64,000 nt of DNA from Candidatus Korarchaeum sp. (GTDB taxonomy: Archaea > Korarchaeota > Korarchaeia > Korarchaeales > Korarchaeaceae), in the NCBI GenBank assembly GCA_038888615.1, contig JAWAID010000002.1, positions 689,654 to 753,653 on the forward strand, read 5' to 3'. The notes beneath the pieces are model-generated. The model ran no database searches. It saw only the letters and a list, made by a program, of their open reading frames with translations, and was not told the DNA's origin. This document shows positions 51,688 to 60,583 of the stretch, piece after piece. Position 1 is the stretch's first letter, and each line of letters starts with the position of its first letter. Position numbers and translations under genes: made by a program.

Positions 51688-53771
51688 CTCCTATTCGGAA
51701 TCAGGATAATATTCCCAAAATCATCGTGACGGGCTTTAAAGTTCTTGGTGACGACGGTTGTGGCTGTATCTCCCTCAATTATGCAGGGCCCCTCTACAGC
51801 GACCCCGGCTGGTAGGAGCTCTTTCTTGTAAACCGGGACGTTGAACTCACCCCCATCCACGAATAGCACCCTCTCCCCTAGGAAAGCTCGGTTAAGCGAA
51901 CCCGTAGTGCTGATCCTCGATAGCTCCGGGGGCCTCACTCTATGGATCCCCACCACATGGAAACCAACTATCTCCATCCCGCTATCCGGTAAGCTGAACC
52001 CGTACTCATCGTAGTGAGCCTTATGGAACCTTTCAGCAGCTTCCTTAAGATGCTCAATACCTACCCTCCCATTGTAGCAGGGTACCTTGAGAGTATGGGC
52101 CTGTCCCTCGTACCTTATGTCCAAGTACCTCTCTATCATAACACTAGATGGATCCACACCTTCCAGCTTGAACATCTCCCTAACCCTGGACTCCAGTTCC
52201 TCGAACTTCGAGTTCACATAGTTGGTATATGCTTCATCTAGCTTAAGCGATGATATATCAGTCAAGGATAGCTCGTGCCTTATGTCAAGCCCGATCATCC
52301 CCCAGCTATTGAAAACTCCGCTTGGAATAGCTGGAACTATTATCTCCGGTATCCTGAGCTCCTCTGCTATGAAGGGAGCGAACATCGGGCCTGCTCCACC
52401 GTGAGCTATTAGAGTGAATTCCCTAGGATCATACCCCCTCTTAACAGAAATTTGCCTTATGAGGTTTGCAGCGTTATCGTTAGCTAACCTCACTACCCCG
52501 TAAGATGCTTCTCTCTCATCTAAGTTCAGTTTCTTAGCGATGCTCGACATCGCTCTGTGAGCGAGTTCCTTGAAGACCTTAAGCCTCCCGCCTAGCAGGT
52601 ACTCAGGGTTGAGGAAGCCCGAGAGCACGTAAGCATCTGTTAGCGTGGGTTTATCTCCCCCTTGCCCGTAGCATGCAGGACCAGGTCTGGCGCCTGCAGC
52701 ATGAGGCCCTACTCTGAGGTTCCCTGCATCATCGATCCAGACTAAGCTAGTTCCCCCTAAACCTATCTCAGTTATGTCGAGCGTAGGTACTCTTAAGGGG
52801 TAACCTGCATTCCAATCGTCCTGCTCTATCCAGTACTCAGTGTAAACTTTAGGAGTGAGTTCCTTAGCGAGTCCGGCTTTGGTAGTCGTGCTTCCACCAT
52901 CTATCACTATTATGTTCCTTCCCCCTAGGATCGACGATAGCCTGATGCCCCCTATTATCCCAGATATAGGCCCCCCCTCTATGGTGAATATCGGGTACTT
53001 CTTAGCGTACTCTGAGGTGACCATACCCCCTGCTGAGAGGGTTATATAGAATACCCCATTGAACCCTCTCTCGCTTAGGGCATTTTCTAGTTTCTGAATG
53101 TACTTTACAAAGATTGGTTGAACGTACGCATTTAAGACCGCTGTATTGAACCTCTCATATTCCCTCCATTCACGGTTGAGTTCGCTGGAGGCGGTTACAT
53201 ATGGGGTTATACCTCTCTCCCTCAGAACGTCCTCCACGATCTTCTTAGCTCTCAGCTCATGCTCTGGGTTTATATAGCTATTTATGAAGCCGATCGCGAA
53301 GGATTCAGCGCCTTTCCTAACTAACGATTCAACAGCGTTTCTGACAGCCTCTTCGTCTAGGGGTTTATAGATGCTTCCGTCCGAATCGATACGCTCCGGG
53401 ATCCACTCAGTCATGTACCTAGGGACGAAGGGTGTTGGTTTCCTGTACCTAAAGTTGAAAATATCTCTCCTATTAGCTCTTTGAATCTCCAACGTGTCGA
53501 AACCTTCTGTGGTTATGAAGCCGACTCTCGCACCGGTTCTCGTGGTGATAGTGTTTATGACTACCGTCTGTCCGTGGATCACTTGAATCATATCCTTCAC
53601 GTTTACGCCCCTGCTCTCGAGCTCCTCTACTCCCTCTATCACACCCTTCTCGAAATTCGGCGGAGTGGATTCTATCTTTATCCACCTCTCTTCGTGAGCT
53701 CCCTCGACCGTGACGGCGTAGAGATCCGTGAAAGCCCCTCCTATATCGATACCGACCTTCCATCTTACCAT
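51678..53771 (-). CDS. hyuA: Hydantoinase/oxoprolinase alpha subunit HyuA
   Basis: The 697-residue ATP-binding A subunit. N-terminal Hydant_A_N motif KVGIDIGGAFTDLYAV (about 4-19) and HGQTVVINTITTRTGA (about 65), then the ATPase core with VIDGGSTTTKAGLA, GLGGTSLVWID, and AGARPGPACYGQGG near residue 355. Its upstream region is AT-rich and carries the promoter for hyuAB and the cupin gene. Archaeal hydantoinase pairs act on varied cyclic amides, and none is fixed here. Confidence 0.92.
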   Translation of the reverse strand: MVRWKVGIDIGGAFTDLYAVTVEGAHEERWIKIESTPPNFEKGVIEGVEELESRGVNVKDMIQVIHGQTVVINTITTRTGARVGFITTEGFDTLEIQRANRRDIFNFRYRKPTPFVPRYMTEWIPERIDSDGSIYKPLDEEAVRNAVESLVRKGAESFAIGFINSYINPEHELRAKKIVEDVLRERGITPYVTASSELNREWREYERFNTAVLNAYVQPIFVKYIQKLENALSERGFNGVFYITLSAGGMVTSEYAKKYPIFTIEGGPISGIIGGIRLSSILGGRNIIVIDGGSTTTKAGLAKELTPKVYTEYWIEQDDWNAGYPLRVPTLDITEIGLGGTSLVWIDDAGNLRVGPHAAGARPGPACYGQGGDKPTLTDAYVLSGFLNPEYLLGGRLKVFKELAHRAMSSIAKKLNLDEREASYGVVRLANDNAANLIRQISVKRGYDPREFTLIAHGGAGPMFAPFIAEELRIPEIIVPAIPSGVFNSWGMIGLDIRHELSLTDISSLKLDEAYTNYVNSKFEELESRVREMFKLEGVDPSSVMIERYLDIRYEGQAHTLKVPCYNGRVGIEHLKEAAERFHKAHYDEYGFSLPDSGMEIVGFHVVGIHRVRPPELSRISTTGSLNRAFLGERVLFVDGGEFNVPVYKKELLPAGVAVEGPCIIEGDTATTVVTKNFKARHDDFGNIILIPNRRWS

Positions 53772-53956
53772 TGGTCAACCTCCCGCTGCGACATAGAGCA
53801 CATTATAGCTCCCGATAGGAACATAATAAAAACATTTTGGTCTTCAAAAATAAAAAAGTTTGATAGTCTACGGTAAATATTATAAACTATATTACACTTA
53901 TACTCATGAGGAGAATGAAATTGCGTCGTAATGGTTCCCCTCAACCTCTCCGAGTA

Positions 53957-54925
53957 TCACCTCCCCGCTAAGTGACATGCAACGATATGTGATGAGTCCC
54001 CCCTCACTACCTCCAGTTTTGGTTCCTCATTCCTACAGATATCCTCCACGAAAGGACATCTAGTGTGAAACCTGCATCCTGGGGGTGGGGATATCGCACT
54101 GGGTATCTCCCCTACGGATCTAACTTTCCTGGGTTTGAGTTTCCTCTCCTCCTCCGTGAGTACCGGTATTGAGGAGAAGAGCATCATCGTGTAGGGATGC
54201 AGGGGGTTAGTGAATAGCTCATCGGATGCCGCCAGTTCTACTATCTTACCCAGGTACATCACAGCTATTCTCTTAGAAATATTCTTAGCTACGGCCAGAT
54301 CGTGTGTAATGAATATGTAGGTTAGCTTCATTTCCTCTTGGATCCTGAGTAAAAGCTTGACTATCTTCGCTTGGGTGATCACGTCTAACGCTGAAGTAGG
54401 CTCGTCTAGGACTATGAGCTTAGGACTCGTGGAGAGCGCTCTAGCTATAGCTATAGCTTGCAGCTCTCCTCCACCGAGTTCCCTGGGCTTCCTGTACATG
54501 TAGCTCTCTGGAGGAAGATCAACGCTCTCTAGTAATTTTGCAACTCTCTCCTCAAGCTCATAGTCATCCTTAATACCCTTCAGCTTCAATTGAGCTGTTA
54601 TTATGTCTTTAACATACTTAGAGGGGTTCAACGATGATGCCGGATCTTGGAAGACTATCTGTATCTCATGCCTCACTTCCCTAGGCCTCTTATCTGCAAG
54701 GGAGGAGATGTCCTTATCTCTGTATAAAATTTTACCTGAAGTTGGGGCATACATACCGACTATGAGGTGTCCCGTAGTGCTCTTCCCCGAGCCGGATTCC
54801 CCCACCAAACCGAAGGTCTCCCCCTCCTTGACATTGAAGGTTATATCATCTACCGCCTTAACTGTTCCATAATTTGTATTGAAATACTTCTTTAAATTTA
54901 GGATTTTTAGTATATCTTCCGTCAT
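53957..54925 (-). CDS. oppF: Oligopeptide ABC transporter ATPase OppF
   Basis: The 322-residue second ATPase of the peptide importer. Walker A GESGSGKS (about 39), Walker B LIVLDEPTSALDV (about 173), and H-loop FITHDLAVA are normal, and the C-terminal FeS/Zn-like C-x5-C-x6-C region (GCRFHTRCPFVEDIC) is the Opp hallmark. The ABC signature reads LGGGELQ, with Gly where the phosphate-contacting Ser of LSGGQ is expected. The partner OppD has a normal LSGGMRQ, so one ATP site may be weakened. Last gene of the oppABCDF run. Confidence 0.92.
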   Translation of the reverse strand: MTEDILKILNLKKYFNTNYGTVKAVDDITFNVKEGETFGLVGESGSGKSTTGHLIVGMYAPTSGKILYRDKDISSLADKRPREVRHEIQIVFQDPASSLNPSKYVKDIITAQLKLKGIKDDYELEERVAKLLESVDLPPESYMYRKPRELGGGELQAIAIARALSTSPKLIVLDEPTSALDVITQAKIVKLLLRIQEEMKLTYIFITHDLAVAKNISKRIAVMYLGKIVELAASDELFTNPLHPYTMMLFSSIPVLTEEERKLKPRKVRSVGEIPSAISPPPGCRFHTRCPFVEDICRNEEPKLEVVRGDSSHIVACHLAGR

Positions 54926-54936
54926 CTAACATCACC

Positions 54937-55920
54937 CTAATAGTTGTAGCAAGCAACCCAATGGGTCTCGGAGATCCGCTGGAGCGGGGGTCTAGATAGG
55001 GCACAGCGAGGTTTACGCGTCTCGAAGTACTTACACCTCGATTGGAACCTGCAGCCTTGTGGAGGGTTGATGTAGTCGGGTACCCTCCCGAACAACGCTT
55101 CGGCTTCCCACCTTCCCGTTAACTTAGGTGCTGAAGATACTAAAGCCCTTGTATAGGGATGAAGTGGGTCATTGAATACTTCCTCTGTTCTCCCAACTTC
55201 CGCTATTTGGCCAGCGTACATCACGTACACTCTATCCACGAACTCGCTTAGCATACCTAAGGCATGTGACACCAATATCACAGAGAGCCTCCTCTCATTG
55301 ACTAAGTCCCTGAGGAGATTCAGTACCTGCTCCTGTATTGTGACATCCAAGTTCGTTGTCGGCTCATCTGCAAGCAATAGTTCATTCGCTCGGGTTAGAG
55401 CGAGAGCTATGCAGACCCTCTGTCTCATCCCCCCGCTTAGCTGGAAGGGGTAGCTGTCGAGGACCCTCTCGGGATCTGGTAGAGCTACCTCCTTGAGTAA
55501 CCTTATGCTTACCTCTCTTAGATCCTCCTTCCTCAGGGCCTCAGCACTACCGAACATCTTCGAGTACTTTATCGCATCATACAGCTGATCCCTCACCCTC
55601 AGGAATGGATTCAGAGCACTCATCGGATCCTGGAAGATTATACCGATGCTCTCCCTCCTCACCTCATTGAGGATGTCTTTGCTAGCGTCCAGCATGTTTA
55701 CATCCTTGAAGAACACCTTCCCGGAGTATATGATAGCGTTAGGAGGTAATATCCTCAGTATAGACCTGAGTAAAGTCGTCTTACCGCATCCGGTCTCTCC
55801 TACTACCCCTATCTTCTCTCCTTTCGAAACCTCTATAGCTACGCCATCCAGGACCTTCGAGGGCCCTCTATACGTCCTGTAACCTACTGAGAGATCCTCC
55901 ACCCTGAGTAGACTCTCCAT
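54937..55920 (-). CDS. oppD: Oligopeptide ABC transporter ATPase OppD
   Basis: The 327-residue ATPase partner of OppF. Walker A GETGCGKT (about 40), signature LSGGMRQRVCIALAL (about 162), Walker B LLLADEPTTNLDV (about 180), H-loop SHALGML, and the C-terminal cysteine set (PPQGCRFQSRCKYFETRKPRC). It stands 11 bases from oppF and 11 from oppC. Together the two ATPases drive uptake of short peptides. Confidence 0.93.
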   Translation of the reverse strand: MESLLRVEDLSVGYRTYRGPSKVLDGVAIEVSKGEKIGVVGETGCGKTTLLRSILRILPPNAIIYSGKVFFKDVNMLDASKDILNEVRRESIGIIFQDPMSALNPFLRVRDQLYDAIKYSKMFGSAEALRKEDLREVSIRLLKEVALPDPERVLDSYPFQLSGGMRQRVCIALALTRANELLLADEPTTNLDVTIQEQVLNLLRDLVNERRLSVILVSHALGMLSEFVDRVYVMYAGQIAEVGRTEEVFNDPLHPYTRALVSSAPKLTGRWEAEALFGRVPDYINPPQGCRFQSRCKYFETRKPRCALSRPPLQRISETHWVACYNY

Positions 55921-55931
55921 CTCTATTCACC

Positions 55932-56831
55932 CTAATAGCGTTCCTCTGAGAACACGTCCTTTATTCCATCTCCCAGCAAGTTGAATCCCAAGATTATTAT
56001 TGAGATCGTCATCGCGGGGAATATGGTGACCCACCAGCTCGCGGGGAGTAGGTGCGATCCCTCAGCGACCATGGTCCCTAGGTCAGGAGTTGGGGGTTGC
56101 GCTCCGAGACCGATGAAGCTCAGAGCCGCTCCAACTAAGATCACCCAGCCTACATCCAGCGTTGCCTTCGTAAGTATCGGACCTAGGCAATTGGGCAGTA
56201 TCTCCTTGAACATTATAGCCAGCTTGTTCACCCCTGTTATCTCTGAGTATATCACGTAGTACTCGTTCTTGAGGGAGGAGACTGTCGAGTAGGCCAAGCG
56301 AGCGTACCAAGGCCACCAAGTCAGGGAGACAGCTATCATTGAGTTTATCATGCTGGGCTTCATCACAGATGCTATCGCGAGTGCCATCACGAGCGGAGGA
56401 ACGGAGACGAAGATATCCGAGAGCCTCATCACTATGTGGTCTATTAAGCTACCTCTGAAGTACCCTGCTAGCACGCCTAGGATGACTCCTGTAGGTATCA
56501 CCAGCGGTAGCACGACTCCTACGAGTATGAAGGAGTACCTCATCCCGAAGATAACCCTACTCAATACATCCCTACCGTAGTGGTCAGTACCGAACGGGTG
56601 CTTGAGGCTGGGAGGTTGTAAAGCTTCATCTAAGTTCACGTACCACCCGGCGTGCTCAGGATACGGAGCAATGAACGGTGCTAATACCGCGAGCAATACG
56701 CAGGTGGCTGAGATAGCGAAACCAACTATCGATAGCGTACTTTTCGAGAATCTGAACCACCACTTCTTAAGCGTCTCTCTCCAAAGCTCGAATTTGCTTA
56801 TTTCTCTCTCTTTAATTTTAAACTCCTGCAT
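55932..56831 (-). CDS. oppC: Oligopeptide ABC transporter permease OppC
   Basis: About 299 residues, with an N-terminal helix and six transmembrane segments. The OppC landmark HPFGTDHYGRDVLSRVIFGMR is at about residues 79-99, and the EAA-like coupling loop is EITGVNKLAIMFKEILPN. The ATG at 56831 is preferred over the GTG at 56840 because GAGGTGAT lies at the right distance. It pairs with OppB to form the channel. Confidence 0.92.
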   Translation of the reverse strand: MQEFKIKEREISKFELWRETLKKWWFRFSKSTLSIVGFAISATCVLLAVLAPFIAPYPEHAGWYVNLDEALQPPSLKHPFGTDHYGRDVLSRVIFGMRYSFILVGVVLPLVIPTGVILGVLAGYFRGSLIDHIVMRLSDIFVSVPPLVMALAIASVMKPSMINSMIAVSLTWWPWYARLAYSTVSSLKNEYYVIYSEITGVNKLAIMFKEILPNCLGPILTKATLDVGWVILVGAALSFIGLGAQPPTPDLGTMVAEGSHLLPASWWVTIFPAMTISIIILGFNLLGDGIKDVFSEERY

Positions 56832-56841
56832 GATTATCACC

Positions 56842-57873
56842 TCAAGAACTCCTCACACCGTGTCTTATCCTTGGATCGAGCCATATCACCATCAGATCCA
56901 CGATAAAGTTAGCTATTGCGTAAACAACACCGACTACGAGGACCACAGCCACTATAGCATTCAGGTCCTTGTTCAACATGGCGGTGACCCCGTACCTCGA
57001 GAACCCCGGCCAGTTGTACACGTTTTCGACGAGGAACGCATTAGCTAGATCGGCACCTACGCTCATACCCATCGCCGTGATGGCGGGAATTGAGGCGGGC
57101 TTCAGCTGATACCTGAGGACCCTCAACCTGAAGGGTAGCCCAAGAGCATCGCCAAGAAGCATGAAGTCCTTCCCCCTGATATCGGTCATACCCATCCTGA
57201 GAATCCTCGCGTTCTGCATCATCGAGCCAAATGACAGGGAGAGTGCGGGTAGTATCGTATGGTGAAGCGCATCCATGAAGCAATCGAGCCTCCCTGAGAT
57301 CAAGGAGTCGAGCATTATGAACCCGGTTATCTGAGGTGGAGGGATTACCTCGGGGCTTAATTGCCCTCCGGCTGGGAACAGTGGGATAGCACGAGCAAAT
57401 ATGAGTTGTAAGATGATTGCCCAGACAAATGCGGGCATTGAGATAGCTACGTAAGCTAAAACTCTCACTACGTTGTCCGGCAACCTGTAGGGGAACGCCC
57501 CCGCAAGCGTACCTAAGATTATTCCCCCGAGGATCGAGAATATCTCTGTGAGTAGTATGAGCTCCAGCGTCTTAGGAAGGTACTGCATTGCATCTATGGT
57601 AACGCTCCTCCTCGTGTAGATAGAGTAACCGAGATCCCCCTTAAGTACATCACTCAACCAACTTACGTACTGCAGGGGTAGTGGTTTGTCCAGACCCAGC
57701 TTCTTCCTCATGGCTTCTACTGCGTAATCCGGAGCCGCCCATCCCGCAGCCATCCTCGCGGGATCTCCCGGGAGAACCCTTGCTAGTACGAAGATGAGCA
57801 CCGATAGACCGAAGAGAGCGAATAGTATCAAGAGTATCCTGCTGGCGATAAACCTCATGAGATCTCTTCTCAT
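56842..57873 (-). CDS. oppB: Oligopeptide ABC transporter permease OppB
   Basis: About 343 residues with six transmembrane helices. The N-terminal MRRDLMRFIASRILLILF and the loop with MTDIRGKDFMLLGDALGLPFRLRVLRYQLKP (EAA-type coupling loop) identify OppB. The ATG at 57873 has GGGGAGAAGG upstream; the longer frame to 58023 would add 50 residues of antisense-like leader and is rejected. It lies after oppA with an 82-bp AT-rich gap that may hold a secondary promoter. Confidence 0.92.
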   Translation of the reverse strand: MRRDLMRFIASRILLILFALFGLSVLIFVLARVLPGDPARMAAGWAAPDYAVEAMRKKLGLDKPLPLQYVSWLSDVLKGDLGYSIYTRRSVTIDAMQYLPKTLELILLTEIFSILGGIILGTLAGAFPYRLPDNVVRVLAYVAISMPAFVWAIILQLIFARAIPLFPAGGQLSPEVIPPPQITGFIMLDSLISGRLDCFMDALHHTILPALSLSFGSMMQNARILRMGMTDIRGKDFMLLGDALGLPFRLRVLRYQLKPASIPAITAMGMSVGADLANAFLVENVYNWPGFSRYGVTAMLNKDLNAIVAVVLVVGVVYAIANFIVDLMVIWLDPRIRHGVRSS

Positions 57874-57955
57874 ACCCTTCTCCCCGCTCCCACATAACCA
57901 TAAATATTTAACAAATTTTATCATAAAAGAATAAAAGGGGATTTTATGAAGGGGA

Positions 57956-59665
57956 TCATCCCTTAAGTTCCATGAACCTGAAGTCGTACATGTACTGTAC
58001 TGCATAAGGCGGTTTGCCCTCACCGGCTGGCCAGCTGATTATATAGTCCTTCCTGTAAAGCACCGCCATTCCGTAGTCAAAAGCAACTATCTCAGGCACC
58101 ATAGAGTTTATAACTTCGAGAATATTCTTGTACTTACTGAATCTCGCGCTCTGATCCACTGTCGATAGAGCATCGTCTATCATCTTATCGATCGTTGAGT
58201 TCAGGAGCCAAGATACATGGATCAGCGACTTACCTGCGTACTTTGAATGGAACTTCAGCTCTAGGTAACTTCCAACCTCGGGGAACCATGGTGTGGAGAG
58301 CAGGACCGTAATATGAGGTGTCGATTCTACTTTGAATGTCGCATCATATATGGATGCCCATGGTTTCTTGACGACCTCTATCTTCAACTTAGGATCGAGC
58401 TCCATGACCGAAGTGGCGAAGACTACCGAGGGTTTCTCCTCGAACGCCGCCTCAGCACACCACCATAGTTCTATCGGATATTTATCGAGTTCGTTGTAGT
58501 ACTTCGACTTCCTGAGCTCTTCCCTTGCTAACGCTAAATTCCTAGTGTAGTAAGTGACATCCTTTGGCGCACCTGGAATGTACCTTGCCACAGGACCTAT
58601 GGCGGGTTGGCTGAACTCCTCCAGGAAGGCCTTTCTAGCTTGCTCATAGTCTAGAGCGTAGGCTAGAGCCCTCCTAATATGGACGTCATCTAACGGGGGC
58701 CTCTTCGTATTCAGGACGAATACGAACTGCTGCCCGAAGAGTTGGTTAGATACCCCTACACCCTCCCTTCCCATCATCTCCTTAATTGTCTCCGCTGGTA
58801 ATGTGTAAGTTATATCTATCTCCTTCCTCAGCAACATGCTAACCTGAGTCGCTGCCTCAGGCGCAGGGAGTATCGTTACCTCGTCGGGAGCGTTCGGATT
58901 CACATAGCCCCAGTAATCCTTGAACCTCTCTAAGACGAGCCTCTCGCCCACTAAGTGCTCCTTTATCTTATAGGGCCCGGAACCAGCGTCATGTGTGAGA
59001 AGCCACTCCTTCCCATAGTCACCCATCTCCCCGTACTCGCCAGTGGGTTTGATGTGCTGCTTAACCTCCTCACTATCCAACACGTAGAACGTACTGAGAG
59101 CGTACAGGAAAGGTCCGTACACTTGCTTCATTTTTATCTCAACTGTGTAGTCGTCTATCGCCTTTATGCTATCTACTATCGGAGCGAATATCGCTGCAGG
59201 CCCTTGGCCGATCTTCAGAAGCCTCTCCATCGAGAATACAACGTCCTTCGACGTAAGTTCTCTGCCGCTGTGGAACTTCACACCCTTCCTGAGGTAGAAC
59301 TTATAGGTCAGACCATCGCTTGAGACATCCCACCTCTCGGCGAGACCCAGCTTCGGATCTATATCGCCCGCAAGGCCCAGTCTGACGAGCGTATCATAAG
59401 TATTTTGAACAGATTGGTAACTTGCCCAATCTAGTATTACCGCAGGATCCATTTGAATTGGAGCTGTTAGGAATACCCTAAGTGTCTTCTTAGCTGGAAC
59501 TGTAGTTGTTGGGGGAGTGGTCATCTCGGTAGGTGTTGTTGTGGGCGTAGTCGTTGGAGATGTTGGCGTTGGAGTTGCTGCGGGAGGTAGTGTTAGGAAG
59601 TAGGCTGCGGCTCCAATTATGATAATCAGAACAAGGATCGCTAAGATTAACTGAGTTCGAGTCAC
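57956..59665 (-). CDS. oppA: Oligopeptide-binding protein OppA (membrane-anchored)
   Basis: The 569-residue extracellular peptide-binding protein. An N-terminal anchor (LILAILVLIIIIGAAAYFL) is followed by a Thr/Pro-rich linker of about 35 residues and the SBP family 5 fold (DLVRLG region, LAERWDVSSDGLTYKFYLRKGVKFHSGRELTSKDVVFS, split). The family signature is at about residues 116-150. It has the same anchor-plus-linker build as LivK and PstS in this window. It heads the opp operon and is probably controlled by the palindrome at 59693. Confidence 0.93.
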   Translation of the reverse strand: MTRTQLILAILVLIIIIGAAAYFLTLPPAATPTPTSPTTTPTTTPTEMTTPPTTTVPAKKTLRVFLTAPIQMDPAVILDWASYQSVQNTYDTLVRLGLAGDIDPKLGLAERWDVSSDGLTYKFYLRKGVKFHSGRELTSKDVVFSMERLLKIGQGPAAIFAPIVDSIKAIDDYTVEIKMKQVYGPFLYALSTFYVLDSEEVKQHIKPTGEYGEMGDYGKEWLLTHDAGSGPYKIKEHLVGERLVLERFKDYWGYVNPNAPDEVTILPAPEAATQVSMLLRKEIDITYTLPAETIKEMMGREGVGVSNQLFGQQFVFVLNTKRPPLDDVHIRRALAYALDYEQARKAFLEEFSQPAIGPVARYIPGAPKDVTYYTRNLALAREELRKSKYYNELDKYPIELWWCAEAAFEEKPSVVFATSVMELDPKLKIEVVKKPWASIYDATFKVESTPHITVLLSTPWFPEVGSYLELKFHSKYAGKSLIHVSWLLNSTIDKMIDDALSTVDQSARFSKYKNILEVINSMVPEIVAFDYGMAVLYRKDYIISWPAGEGKPPYAVQYMYDFRFMELKG

Positions 59666-59692
59666 ATATATCCCCCCATATTGGCTTCAGCA

Positions 59693-59714
59693 TAGGGAGT
59701 CACGTGACTCCCTA
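59693..59714 (-). promoter_or_regulatory. 22-bp perfect palindrome upstream of oppA
   Basis: Half-site TAGGGAGTCAC followed by its exact reverse complement GTGACTCCCTA. It lies 28 bp upstream of the oppA start codon. A minus-strand TATA-like TTATATTA is at about 59734-59742, which puts the predicted RNA start near 59712, inside the palindrome. Either a repressor site or a 5'-terminal mRNA hairpin; repressor is the more likely. Confidence 0.7.
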
Positions 59715-59974
59715 GCCGCTGCACTTCACCTTGATTAATATAAATGTTTCCAGCTCGATTTTCGTCTTAATCTTGCAAAATAATTTTCTTTAATTATGTT
59801 TTGTTCACTACATTATATCACCAATAATGAATTTTAAGGAAATTTTATTTTGAATAGTTGCTGTTATTCCACAGTAATTTAATGAAAAACCAAGATTTTT
59901 ACTAAAAAATTTTTAAAAAGAGGTCGCTTGACATGAGTCATAGGGAGTTCCTCCGAGGGAGTCTTGAGAGAATT
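59715..59974. other. AT-rich intergenic stretch
   Basis: Very AT-rich and gene-free. It holds the oppA promoter on the minus strand (near 59738) and, on the plus strand, a TATA-like AATTTTTAAAAAG near 59908-59920 whose predicted RNA start (about 59940) would transcribe the riboswitch fragment that follows. Confidence 0.45.
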
Positions 59975-60059
59975 CTAAGAGAGCAGCTTGTGCGCTGCCG
60001 ACCCCTAGAACCTGATCCGGGTAATGCCGGCGTAGGGAGAGCGCCCTTCTCCTTATGCT
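59975..60059 (+). ncRNA. Truncated TPP riboswitch copy (relic)
   Basis: A 77-bp block (59983-60059) is identical to 61631-61707 of the intact TPP riboswitch, and similarity extends a further 8 bp to the left with two mismatches. It retains the side hairpin GCAGC-(N6)-GCTGC, CCTGATC, GGGTAATGCC, CGTAGGGA and even the expression platform with its ATG. It lacks the 5' half: the P1 strand, the 5' P2 strand and most of the GGCTGAGA element (here CTAAGAG). It therefore cannot fold the full thiamine pocket. No thiamine gene follows; the ATG at 60055 opens only 24 codons. Confidence 0.8.
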
Positions 60060-60223
60060 TCACGCGAAAATAATCTCTTATCATCCTGTAAGGGTTTTTG
60101 GTCAAGGGCAGAGCCCAGTGCCGATATAGAGATCTGCAACTTCCCCTCCAAATACTCAACATGCTTCTTACACCCCTTGCATACTACGAAGTGCTTGCTC
60201 GTCTTAGGGGAGCGGATTCCCCG
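60053..60223 (-). other. In-frame open stretch after the serK-like stop
   Basis: Downstream of the TGA at 60224 the same minus-strand frame stays open for about 57 codons to a TAA at 60053. It contains KTSKHFVVCKGCKKHVEY, which looks like a small zinc-ribbon beginning, but it has no start codon of its own. It could be the remnant of a separate gene cut short by the riboswitch fragment, or chance. Confidence 0.25.
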
Positions 60224-60520
60224 TCAGGCCACCCTGATCACATCCTCCTTCGAGATCGAGCAGTCATCCCTCCAAGCTTCCACGCATATATCATCCGATC
60301 CATAGTCCACTAGCACTACTGGAATGAACTCGCATCCCAATTCTCTCAACGCTTGGAGTCTGTGATGGCCGTCTATCACTATCATCGTCCTCCCATCGGC
60401 TAGAATGGGTCTCCTCAACTTTCCCTCCCTCAGGATGTCCCCCTTAATTTCCTTAATCCTCTCCCTTTCAGTCATCTCATGGACCCTGAGCACGCTGATC
60501 CTGAGGAGGACCGCCCTCAT
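60224..60520 (-). CDS. SerK-like ParB-fold protein (free serine kinase type), short form
   Basis: A 98-residue ParB/sulfiredoxin-fold protein. It aligns with the catalytic half of the ADP-dependent serine kinase SerK of Thermococcus kodakarensis: a Glu in RVHEM (E15, matching the catalytic Glu), PILADGRTMIVIDGHHRLQALRELG with the DGHHR motif (50-54), then VVLVDYGSDDICVEAW. SerK makes O-phosphoserine for cysteine synthesis, and a cysteine synthase gene starts 64 bp away in the opposite direction, which supports the call. SerK is about 240 residues, so this one lacks the C-terminal domain. A plain ParB-like protein is the alternative. Confidence 0.65.
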   Translation of the reverse strand: MRAVLLRISVLRVHEMTERERIKEIKGDILREGKLRRPILADGRTMIVIDGHHRLQALRELGCEFIPVVLVDYGSDDICVEAWRDDCSISKEDVIRVA

Positions 60521-60583
60521 GGAACCACTGGGATATAACGATAGATATAGTGATAAGCGGGCTGTACCGCAGGGCCTAGCGGC

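Noticed and set aside
60098-60313. Plus-strand 71-codon frame antisense to the SerK-like gene
   Set aside because: It mirrors the minus-strand gene and has no independent support.
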